Shown here: in pieces, positions 41,301-53,900 of the stretch
Layout of the letters: the number at the start of each line of letters is the position of its first letter
Numbering within the stretch: the stretch's first letter is position 1
From: Riptortus pedestris
Taxonomy: Eukaryota > Arthropoda > Insecta > Hemiptera > Alydidae
NCBI GenBank assembly: GCA_019009955.1
Contig: CM032228.1
Location: 129,411,501-129,475,500 of the forward strand
Length of the DNA: 64,000 nt
Reading direction: 5' to 3'
The notes under the pieces: model-generated
Told to the model about the DNA's origin: nothing
The model's input: only the letters and a program-made list of their open reading frames with translations
Databases searched by the model: none
Program-made: the position numbers and the translations under genes

Positions 41301-44300
41301 TCAGAATAATTTAGTATATGTAATATAATAAATTTTTGAATATAAATACATTGGACTTAGTTATTTCCTAACAGCCTCAACTACTTCAGTCAGTGTTTCA
41401 CACAGTTTTTTAAAGCAACTACCTAAGTAACTGTAGTTGCAACTTCACCTACAGCTACAATTACTAACTGTAGTTGTTTTTGGAACTACTGATTTTCTCA
41501 GCTATTAACTGTAGTTGTGAAATTTCAATTACAATTACATTAGTTGAAAAATGTAGTTGCCCATTACCAATAACTAATTACATTAGTAGTTTGTAACTAT
41601 ATTTCAACTAATGTAGAACATTACATGTGCTACATTTTGCCCAATTCTGCTGGATGATACCGTAGCATAAAACACACTGAGAGATCTAGCCAACATTTAG
41701 ATATTTCCTGACACATGCAAGCATTTAGCGGTACCAGATTACAGCATCTTTTGGATGTAATTGATACAGTTCACATTCCTGTATCTATCAGTGAAAGTAC
41801 TCTACTTTTTTCTTCTTCTTTTTATCTTAAACTTGGTTCTCCACCATACGGCAACGATGAGTAATGGAAAAGCAAACATATGCATACATAAGATATCGAA
41901 ATAACGTCTTGATGCCACAAGGTTTTAACGAAAGCAGAGAAGACGATGAAAATCAATGATTTTGTTGGTAATGCATTGCATCATCTCGGACATAGACATT
42001 TTGCTCACTGTGGTAAGATATATTTTTGCCTGGGAGGACCAAGGTCTCAGTAATTGTGAAAGGTGTCACTTCAGATCTTATAATGAATTTTTAGACATAT
42101 ATTGCATCTCAATATGATAATTGACATACAAAGTTAATGCAACGTTATCAGGTAGTAATGGAGATGAAGGGACTACCTTGGTGACACCATTTGAAGTTTG
42201 TAGTCAACAAATCGGATCTAGGTAGGTTTAAATAAGGTATGCATGCCTTGCCAGTCATTCCACCATTTCTTATTTCATCTATCATTCGCAATTACCTTAG
42301 TAGTTGATTGACTGAAAATCTCCCCATCATCAGACTGTGGTGAACTATAGTGCACCAAGCAAGCGTCCTCGTTTGTCATTGAAGAAATAGTAGCACTAAA
42401 TATGTGGTGACATTATAAAACATTTAATTCTTAGAAATCCTTTTTCCGATAAATGTAAATTGCAATTGCAATGGAGTTGCCATCCAACTAATTGTAGAGT
42501 GTATTCAGTAGAACGATACTGATGATTTCCAAGTGGCAGTTGGCAATACATCGTCCAAAGAAAGAATAATGAAATCAGGTGTCCCACAGAGAAGAATTTT
42601 GAGTACAAATCTGTTTTTGATTGCAGATAACGAAATGTTTGGCCAACAATGTAAAAGGCTTTCTGTTCGTAGATGACTTTGCCATTATTTGCAGATCGCA
42701 AAGCCTAACATATATTAAAAGACAACTACAAGCTGCGGCTCTTAGATTAATAGAATGGTCGAAAAAACAGGTTTTTTGTTTCCCCCCGAAAAAACGAAGT
42801 GCATAATATTCTCAAGGCGCAGAAATTTAAATGATTTACTACATTTAATAGAATAATAGGATATCCTAATAGAATATGTCAACCATGCTAAATTCCTAGG
42901 TATGTCTCTCGACAGCAAACCGACATGAAATGTACATATAGACAACCTCCAAAAACGCGCATCTGAAAGACTTAAAATTCTTAAAGTACTTGCTAACACA
43001 TCATGGGGAGCAGATAGGAGTACCATGCTAACAATATACAAAGCTCTGGTATTGTCTAAATTGGATTACGTCAGTTTTATATATGGTTCAGCAAACTTCA
43101 ATAAATTATGCAAACTAGATGCTATTCATATTGCTGGACTACGTTTATCCATAGGAGCCTTCCGCTCTAGCCCAGTAATAAGCATGTGTGCTGAAACCGG
43201 AATCCCACCATTGACATTCAGAAGGCAAAAACTGGCAGCTAAACACTTAGCCAAACTAGGGACGCAGAGGGGTCACCCGACATTTCAGAGTATATTCCCC
43301 CCTCTACTCACGGCTATATGACCAAAACCCCACAACAACAAAACCTATTGGAATGAGGCTGAGTAACATGACAGAAAAACTATTACGAAACTCAAACAGT
43401 CTTGATGAATTCGACCCAACTCCACCTTGGACAATTCAAGAAATATCTATAGATACACAAATCACCAAACTCATAAACAAATCGTCCCAAGAGATCAACT
43501 ATTGGAAAATAAAGGAAGCTTTCATTAATAAAATAGAAAAATACCAACACCAAAAGATCATATACACTGATGGCTCGAAAATTGCTGAGTCTTCCTCCTG
43601 CGCCTACTACGAAGAAAATGCCTGCCAAAAATTCAAACTCAACAAATTAACCAGCATCTATTCCGCCGAACTATTCGCAATTCAATTCGCTTTATATCAC
43701 TGCATTTGCAAACACTCGACTCAAGAAAAATTCCTGATATGCACTGACTCGTTGAGTGCCCTATTGAGTATTAAAGATGTATTCACAAACAATCCAATAG
43801 TACAAAAAATACATAATCAAATACAAATGCTCCGAGAGTTAAAAAGGGTCGTCTACTTCATGTGGATTCCAAGCCACATGGGAATAGATGGGAATGGAAA
43901 ATCAGATTTAGCAGCCAGAGAAGCCCACCAACTCGACTCCATCACCCCTACAACAATTACATCTGCAGAACTCTATCAACCACTCAAAGAAGAAATTCAT
44001 AAAGACTGGCAGCACATAACAACCACAACAACTAAAACTATTAAAACCACCATCCGTCCATGGAAATATTCGGCAAGAGACAACAGAAGAGATGAAGTTG
44101 TATTAGGAAGACTCCGAATAGGACACACAAGATTTACGCATGGTTATCTTATGACAAAAGATCAACCCCCGATTTGTGAGAAGTGTAACACAGAGTTGAC
44201 TATCTACCACATGTTAATGGAATGTCATAAGTATACATATATTAGAAACAATAAATTGTTTAATTTTGTGAAAAATACGAATTTATAAAAAGAAATTTAA

Positions 44301-47300
44301 AGTGCAATTTTTTGTATCCTCGTTTATATTGTTAAAATGGCGATATGGATGAGGATACCAAAATGTGAATTATAGATATTACAGGGCGATGATAACAGGG
44401 GTTTTTCGCCCTAAAACCTTACGAAACAAACAAACAGAACGATACCGCCATTCTGTAGACTAGCCCCTCTAGCTTTCCCTCAGGGCATCCAACCACATCT
44501 GTCTGGGCCTACCTCTGTTCACCCCTCCCCCCTTTTATTCCATATTCCATTTGGACAGCCTGACAGATTCCTTTCTTTTAACATTATCCAATTACCGTAG
44601 AGGATAAAATGAATCAGCACATTATTCTCCCCATTATTCCTTGAATAATTCTTTGTCATAATGAATAGCTCAAATTTCCTAGTGCCAGGTACAACAAATA
44701 CATTGATTCATCTGTTATTATGTATAAGATTTTGTACAAATATAAAGATAAGTAGGTATCAAATTATAAGTTTACTCACATATACAACAGAGTCCTTTTT
44801 TTCCTAGCCCGACTAGCATATTGAGACAAAGATTACAATATGCTGGTTTGCTAAAATGTTTTAGTCGCCAAAGGTGATTTCCATCTTCTTTTACATTCTG
44901 AAATAAAATTAAATATTATTATTAATATATATATAGGCATTACTCTATTCCAGTACCTATAATCTAGTCAGTGACTGGGGCAATGTCTCTTTACTTCTTC
45001 CTTATAGAGTATCTAAATATGCTTATACAGACCGTAATCTACCTCTAGGCCAGTACCTATAATCTAGTCAGTGACTGAGGCAATCACTCTCAGCTCCTTC
45101 CTTACACAGTATTCACATATGCTTATACAGACCGTAATCTACCTCTAGGCCAGTACCCATAATCTAGTCAGTGACTGAGGCAATGTCTCTTAACTTCTTC
45201 CTTACAGAGTATCTAAATATGCTTATACAGACCGTAATCTACCTCTAGGCCAGTACCTATAATCTAGTCAGTGACTGAGGCAATCACTCTCAGCTCCTTC
45301 CTTACACAGTATTCACATATGCTTATACAGACCGTAATCTACCTCTAGGCCAGTACCTATAATCTAGTCAGTGACTGAGGCAATCACTCTCAGCTCCTTC
45401 CTTACACAGTATTCACATATGCTTATACAGACCGTAATCTACCTCTAGGCCAGTACCTATAATCTAGTCAGTGACTGGGGCAATGACTCTCAGCTCCTTC
45501 CTTACACAGGATCTAAATATGCTTATACAGACCGTAATCTACCTCTAGGCCAGTACCTATAATCTAGTCAGTGACTGGGGCAATGACTCTCAGCTTCTTC
45601 CTTACACAGTATCTAAATATGCTTATACAGACCGTAATCTACCTCTATGCCAGTACCTATAATCTAGTCAGTGACTGGGGCAATCACTCTCAGCTCCTTC
45701 CTTACACAGTATTCACATATGCTTATACAGACCGTAATCTACCTTTATCTACCCATAATCTAGTCAGTGACTGAGGCAATGACTCTCAGCTCCTTCCTTC
45801 TACAGACCTAACTCTAGGCCAGTATAATCACAGTGACTGCTATCTTCCTTACAGACCGTCTAATATGCTTATACAGACCGTAATCTACCTAGTCTAGTCA
45901 GTGACTGTGGGCAATTCACTCTCAGCTCCTTCCTTACACAGTATCTAAATATGCTTATACAGACCGTAATCTACCTCTAGGCCAGTACCTATAATCTAGT
46001 CAGTGACTGAGGCAATCACTCTCAGCTCCTTCCTTACACAGTATCTAAATATGCTTATACAGACCGTAATCTACCTCTAGGCCAGTACCTATAATCTAGT
46101 CAGTGACTGGGGCAATGACTCTCAGCTCCTTCCTTACACAGGATCTAAATATGCTTATACAGACCGTAATCTACCTCTAGGCCAGTACCCATAATCTAGT
46201 CAGTGACTGAGGCAATGACTCTCAGCTCCTTCCTTACACAGTATCTAAATATGCTTATACAGACCGTAATCTACCTCTAGGCCAGTACCTATAATCTAGT
46301 CAGTGACTGGGGCAATCACTCTCAGCTCCTTCCTTACACAGTATCTAAATATGCTTATACAGACCGTAATCTACCTCTAGGCCAGTACCTATAATCTAGT
46401 CAGTGACTGAGGCAATCACTCTCAGCTCCTTCCTTACACAGTATCTAAATATGCTTATACAGACCGTAATCTACCTCTAGGGAAGTACCTATAATCTAGT
46501 TAGTTGCTGACTTCAATGGTCATCCTTTGTCTATTCCATACTAAAATAATAATCAAATTTTATTTTTGAAACGTTTTTAAAGGTGGATATAAAATTGCAT
46601 ATTGTAACATGCCATATTAATCCGTAATTTTGGACCACCTCTAACTTACTATTTCTAAGCCTCTATGATTAACACACTTTTAGGATTATTCACATTGTGA
46701 GTATACATGCTTTTGGAAAGAAGTCTGAATTTTTGTATTTAATCTTTTAAAAAGTGAATGAAATTTTTACTAAGACTAGTTATGGTTCTCGTCTTCTGTC
46801 CATCCGAGATCAAGAGGTTTTATACAGTTTCAAAAATGACTATACATCATATGAATGTTGGCTTACTGTGTCTAAACCAAGAAGCACCAGAAGAGGTATA
46901 GTTGTCATTCCTCCTCGCTTCCATTCCGAGAGTGAAACAGTTCCATCTGCATCGTAGTCAATTTCAACCATCATGTCTTGTAGAATCTGCAGAGCAATAA
47001 TTGAAATTATTATTTATTGACTATTTAAAGAACTAGTACTAGAATAACAGTTCTTAATGGTGAGAGATATCGTTCTAAAACCTAACTTACCTAGAAGGAT
47101 GTTATTACAGAAATGTTGAACTTATCTGATGAAGGAGGGCTATAGTTCAAAATATGAAGTTTAATCCACAAAATAGGCCTTATTTTGTAGTGAGATTTAC
47201 TTTAGAGAACTTTCAAAAGAAAAGCGCAGGTGAAAAATAATATGTATCTATTTATGTGTGTGTGTTCGATATTTTTTGTTAAGACTGAGGTCGAAGGTTG

Positions 47301-50300
47301 AATAATATATAAGGTAGCAGGCATCTATCGTACGAGGTCATTGCAAGTTGTTGCATAATGTTAAAAATCTCCTAAAAGAGCAGTAGTTCTTTTTTTTCAG
47401 TATTAATTTTTTATTAGAGTGGTTTATTTATGTGTAAGCTCATAATTGATGTTGAAAGGGCATAAAATAGACTAGTTTAATGGGAAAATAAGCACATAAA
47501 ATTCCCATTTCATGTTAAATGGACTGATGTCCGGAAATCAGGCTTTTTAAAGTGCATTCGTTTTCCGTCTACCGGGATAGAAGCAGACAGTTAATTTACC
47601 GTTTTAGGTATGGAGGATGAAGAAGTAAAAACATGGGGGGGGGGAAGAATAAGACACACTGAATTATAAAAGAGAACTATTATAAGACAGCCTTGGCTTT
47701 ATGAGAGAACCTATGAGAACCATGGGAAAAATTCAAGCTACAGGCATTCATTCAAACCACATGTTGATATAGGTAGACTAAATCTGTTCTGATGAAACGC
47801 TTTCCTACTCCATTTTTGTGGTATTGGATGGTGAAAGAACCTGGTATCTCAGGTAAAAAAACAAAGTTCTCTTTCCTTCATAATTATTTAATCTATGTGA
47901 CAGAGCGCTTTTAGAGCCTACACTCCATGTCAACAGTGTCCCGTTAGCAAACACTAACCATTTAACAAGTTAAACAAGTTGTTATTAAATTTAAAAAAAG
48001 TAAAACATAATAAAGTAAAACATTCCTACAGTTAGGTGGCATGGAAGGGTTGTTAGGGGGAAGAGACTTTTGGGCTGAAAGTGTCAGGGGTTAAGCTATT
48101 GTCGAGGGAAATATTATTTTTGAAAGTATATTTGTGTATTCTTTGTAGACAAACCATACGGTGCAACAAAAGTAAAAGTTTCGAAAGTATTAAGAGTAAA
48201 TCTCTATGGTCACCTTTATTTTAAAGAGGATATACATTTTTTTTAGATAAAAATTTCATAATGATAAGGGTACTAATTAAAACTTACTGGCTTAAGTTCA
48301 GTTACATCCCATCCTAGGTACTCAGCTACACTCATCATTTGATTCACTATACAATCAGTCTCCTGCAAACAGAACAATTTAATTGTTTACAAAATACAGT
48401 ACAATACAATAGTTTAGATCTTATAATATACATCTAATGTGGCTGCCTGTTACAGAAGGGAAGAAAGTAATGTCGCCGTGGTATCGGAAAATATATTTCC
48501 TTTTTCAAGGCAGAGTTTTTCCAAGAATAATGGATCACTATTTCATGCTCCTGCATTTCTAGGTAAAATAAGAAAAAAGAGGAGCACAATATTCAGAAAA
48601 ATAGATAATGTATGATTTAAATTATGAAATAGACGCGAGCTATGTGAAAACATGTGGATAACTCCAAAACTGTGAGAACTTCACTAATTTTTAGATAGCG
48701 TCCATATATTTTATAATTTTTCCATTCCATTGTCTTGATAGTTTTACTTGGCCATTAGCTTGCATATCGTACCCTGTTTTTTTCCCCATAGAAATTCAGG
48801 ATCATAAAATAGTGACACATTATTCGTGCTTTATTTTGCCTTGAGAAAGCAATATATGTTCCGAAATATCAACAACATTGTAACATTACATTCTTTCTTT
48901 CTGTGGCCGACTTCGAAATTCTAATGTTTCGTCAAAATATGATGATTGCCTCATGTTTCGATGCGGAGAAGAAATAGATTTAAATTCTAATCAGACATTT
49001 TGCTGTAAAACATCAGAAGAATGTTTGAGTTAATGACCTAAGTCAGAAATAATTTACTAGCTGTGTTACTCGTCATTCTGGGTTGAAATAAGAATGGCTT
49101 TTTGGGGAAATATAATAATGATTATTCCAAGTAAACCCTTACTCATAATATAGAGAAAGTTGAAAAGTCGGTCACGCAGGGGCTGCATAAACTAAGCAGA
49201 TTTTCCACGTGAAGTTTTACAATAGAGAAACGGCTGAACTATCTTTTGACGGAAACTCACGACTAGACGAGAAGTTAGCCGATCTCATCTCGTTATCCGA
49301 ACACACTTAATAAAAATGCAAATATCTCGGTTAATATTTAAGACAGAGAATAAATGTATTCAACAATATTTATAGTAAATGTAATTTACAATAAGTTTGG
49401 TTCTATACAATTTTTTGATCCGATGTATATTAACGGAGATATTTGGAATTTTCGAAAATGCTCCCCTTTAAGCCCCCCCTCCCTCTGGTCCGATTTCAGC
49501 CATTAACGAACTTGATCTGTCTTTTTACATAAAACGGTTAAATATCGAGTTTCGTAACGATCAAACAAAAATTGCGACCGCTAGAGCGTTAACAGACAAA
49601 TATATATATATAATTTTGAACGGACCTCATTTTCGTCATCTCCTGGGTAGGATCGATGGACATTTGAAGAAAATTTTCAAAAATCGCGTCATGAGTACGA
49701 CCTCAATAGCTGATTTCCCTTAAGGGAAATCTGCTAAAATCATCTAGTTCCAAGCCACCTACTATTCTAATAGCACTGAGATATTAATGACGGGAAATTA
49801 ATATAGAGACCAAATTAAGAAAACTCACGATTACCACTACAGGAAAGAAAATAAATGCTAAGAAAAGAAGAAACTAGTGAGAGAGGGAGATGGAGAAGGG
49901 ATACTGAAATAGTTGCAGACTTAAAACCAAGAAATAATGATATATCAGCCACTTCATGCAGAACAATTAATCTTCTCCCAATTCTCGGAAAAATTCTAGA
50001 GCTCCATTTAGCAATGCCTATGCATGCTATGCCCAATTTTGTCAGTTGCTCAGCTCAGAAGAATATACTTTTTTATGTAGCTACATTGATAGTTTATAGT
50101 GACCTTCAATTCTACATGAGCTAACAAATATACACTGCTTCAGAAATATTTATAAATTATTATTAAACTTCCTTTCTGATAGGATTATTTTATGAGACTA
50201 GTTAACCAAGGGATTACTCCAACAAGGATGCCCTCAAGGTTCAGTCCTTGGATCAATGCTTTAGAAAGTGTTTATCATCCTATCAGTCCATTGTTTTTAG

Positions 50301-50852
50301 AATTAGAAGGAGAAAATGAAACGCCTTCAGCCTATATTGATGATTTTGCAGTAACTCTATGAAATTCATTAGAAGAAAATGGTGAAACTGTTATAAATAT
50401 TATGGTATAAATAGTTGGCAATGAAGGGTAAATAACGTTGGCGAATTAAATGGAACTTACATTTGTGTCCAGAACACCATTACCATCAGTATCATACAGC
50501 CTAAACATAACTGAAACAAAGAAGAAATGTTTACAACTCTTTTTATTTAAACCTAAAGTAAAAACTACATTATTGGTAATGTTATAGGCATTCACAAAGG
50601 AAATGCTACTCCTAGTGAACTGGAAAAATTAGTTGAAAACTTCTTTTTAACTAAGAAGTATCTAAGATACAGTTGTCTTCCTGGGTCTAAGACTCTCGAT
50701 AGACAAGAAATAAGCTTAATATAATTAAATACTCCATGCGCAACATGCATCTCTCTTCTAAATCTTGGGCATTATGAATTGATAATGGTATTATCAGTAC
50801 ACGTAGCAGGAGTAAGATACGTAATTTATAATTCTAATTAAACCCGCTCACA

Positions 50853-50902
<50 letters not shown>

Positions 50903-53900
50903 ACGATTATTTTTGCCGCTATACAACCATTCTTAATTAATTTCCTTCGATATTGAAGTTTTATATGTTCAAACAAATTTCCACAATACTTACTTTTCCT
51001 CCGTTCATTTGTATCGTTTATTGGTCCCTTAAGGAATAAAATGTAATAAATCTGTTAATTCTTTGTTTCATATTTTAAAAATTAACTTTATTCGACTACG
51101 CTTCATAGGAAATGATTATCTACAAGCTGTCAGGATTTTCTAGCCAGAGGCTTATGGTTTTCTAGTGGTCATTGTCTACCGAATCTCCTAGCCCATATTG
51201 GCATCGAACCCACTGCTTTAAGTGAAGAACATTGAGGCATACGCCTTAACTTACATAGTTAACAAGAACACCCTCATTAATAATTCAATTAACAAAACGT
51301 ATAGTACTAATTCAAGGGAAAAAAATAATACTTACATTCTAATTTATCTTCTGGACGCCCTGCTTCGATGAGGGAAAGATAACAGACAATGTCTTTAAGA
51401 GGCACCCGATGAGCGCTGAGATCAGTCATGCTGTGCTTTCTTGGCATATCTAAAAAAAAATATTAGTTTCTCTCAAATCCTAGTCAAAGGTTTTACCAGT
51501 TTCTGATTTGTCATTATATGCTAGTTACATCAGAAAAAAGCTATGCATGTTATACTCAATCACAGGCTTCACACACTGTTGCCACAAAAGCCTCAGAGTT
51601 ATAGCTTCTTCAGACCGTGATAGCTTCTTTCACTTAAAAGTTCTTTGGGGTACCAAATACACATTAAGTGTCTTTTAAGATGGTGCAAAAATAAAAAATA
51701 ATTCAATCGCAGAATGGAAGACATGGAAACAAGACATAATTAGTTTGCCATTAAAGGAAGCAGACATAGGATGCTGCTTAATTCAAAATATAATCATTTA
51801 TTACATGTAAAGTTCTACAAGGTCTTACCGAAATCGTTCTCATTAGTGATGAAACATAATAGGGCTTTGGTGTACTGGACCTCATGTGCTTAGTGGTGTC
51901 CAACACGCTACTTTTATCTCCTCATGATATTCACAAAAAAAAATGGATAAATATTTTGCTCGTTTCTTAATCTTTGCTCTATATTGTTTAGATTACATAA
52001 GTTTGCCACCAGAAAACTAGGTACTGAGTGTGCATTCATGGCATATTTGGAAAATATTGGAGTATCATCTTACTGTACATTTCAACTATCCGAAGAACAA
52101 GTAGTACAATTATTTCCAAAGGTATCATACCTTCGGCAACACCGTATTAATGATTTGTTTGTTGACTTAGGCCCATGTAAAGCGGTTCTAGGAGATCATT
52201 TGGTACCAGAAAAGAAATAAGAGAAATATACAGCAGCTTTAATTTCCACAGGTAATTGTTTAAAACGAGCCAAAGCCTACTGTATTTGTAAGGCAAATAA
52301 AGTGATCTATTCTTCCTTACACATGCTTCGTAGGAAGGAGTTGTATTCAAAATAAATAATCCCTTTACATGTTTCAATATATTCACTATTCTTACTATTT
52401 TATAAAATAATGTAAAGAAATTACAGAATTTGCATTTATGTATACGAAAGTGATAGCTATTCACCTTAAAAATAGCTATCAGCATAGTGACTCAATTTTT
52501 ATGCAATTAGATTACAATCATATAAAAGCAATAATATTGCAATCACACAAGTATAATAATACATTTGAGAAGTTCTGTGTGCCATTTCTGATAACAGAAA
52601 ATACCAGAGGTTCTCCCAACCCCAAAACATATACTTCCTAAGACACCTACTAAACGTACTAAACGTAAGATATCTCCCAAACATTCGCATGGGACTGCAG
52701 TCAGGTCCATGACAGGATTTTAAAAACACATGTTATCATTTAAGACAGGAGCGCTCTCGAGATCTAATCTCGATTCTTGATGTAACAGTATATTTACGGC
52801 AAAGTCCACTGCTAATTGATGTCTTCTTCAGAACATTCCTGGTTCGTATTAACTACTCCATGAACAAAGAATTCGATTCACGGTAGTATACCTCAGGGTG
52901 TCATTTTGAGTCCACTACTATCGTCCCTTTTCTACAATGAGGGATATTCTAGACATTCAGTTATCACAATCCACCATGGCGGATGCACTTGAACCGGAAA
53001 ACGAAACTGAATCGTAGATCATTTCTTTGTGAAGTTTCAATACAGAAGGAATACTAAAGATAAAAATTAATCACAGATAAATCCCCTGGAATGCCAAAGA
53101 CCAGCGCGTTAAGTACTTAGGAGTCCACCTCTTCAAACGATCACCTGGATCCTTAGTGTTAACAAGATAAAAACATACGACTGAATTCTTTATATCCATT
53201 AGTATAACACACCTCTGAAATATTCAATTATACCATACAAGTCTCTTATGCTCCCCATACTTACATAGCCTTGCCCCACTTGGTTCGACACCAACAACAT
53301 TAAATAGGAACAAACTATCAAAATTAGGTTCTAGGAACGCTCCCTGGTTTATGAGGTACAAGCAAATCCACAGAGATCTCACCGTATCTCCACATTTGAC
53401 CTTCATAGAACACCTTATTACGGGGCACCACCACAGAATAATGTTCTTAGAGGGAGCAAATTTCTAAAATCTGGGATATCTCATGAAGAACATATTAAAA
53501 TTAACGTTGTAATTAAGAACTTCCAACAGGTGGAAAACCTGTTAAATCTACGTAGCATCTGCGGGACGTACGTATCTTCTTCTTCTGTTGATTATATCAG
53601 GTTATTTCTTTTTCTCTTTCTCCTCTACAATATTAGTTCCTTGCTATGATGCCCTAAATGCAACGTTTACCAGTTAAAATTGTCTCCAATGTTAGGGATT
53701 GAAAACAGAGACATTCTGCTTTTTAGAACTTAAAAAAAAACCTATGAAGGCGTAATTTACCAGAGGTATTTTTTGTTGTAGTAAGATATCTTCAAGTTCT
53801 CACATTTTTTAGAGTAACAGCATTGAGAACTGTTTCCTTAATTTTTTTTAAGAAATTTTAAAATTTGGGTTTTTTCTATTTTGGTAAAGTTTGAAGTTGT

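Larger units (their letters stand above)
33897..44779. other. Dgk intron H-I (10.9 kb)
   Basis: The largest recognised intron. In order: CATGTTTCG-type repeat (34030-34085), Helentron-like debris (34900-35280), tandem-unit element (35335-36985), more Helentron-like debris (37010-37170, 37385-37580), SINE (37848-38035), compound microsatellite (38194-38373), CATGTTTCG repeats (38900-38945, 39405-39480), SINE (39958-40186), hAT MITE (40890-41649) and LINE (42420-44430). Gaps such as 38400-38890 and 41660-42400 show nothing recognisable. Confidence 0.85.
48363..50460. other. Dgk intron E-F
   Basis: 2.1 kb. Contains the most complete Helentron-like copy (49171-49737) and a LINE RT fragment (49855-50400). 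Confidence 0.85.
50511..51335. other. Dgk intron D-E
   Basis: 0.8 kb with a CA microsatellite at 50849-50903 and a diverged SINE-like block at 51085-51262. Confidence 0.8.

Noticed and set aside
43392..43628. 78-codon minus-strand ORF
   Set aside because: Antisense shadow of the LINE RNase H ORF.
44950..46505. Possible CRISPR-like array
   Set aside because: Head-to-tail 100-bp units with no unique spacers in a eukaryotic intron; it is a minisatellite.
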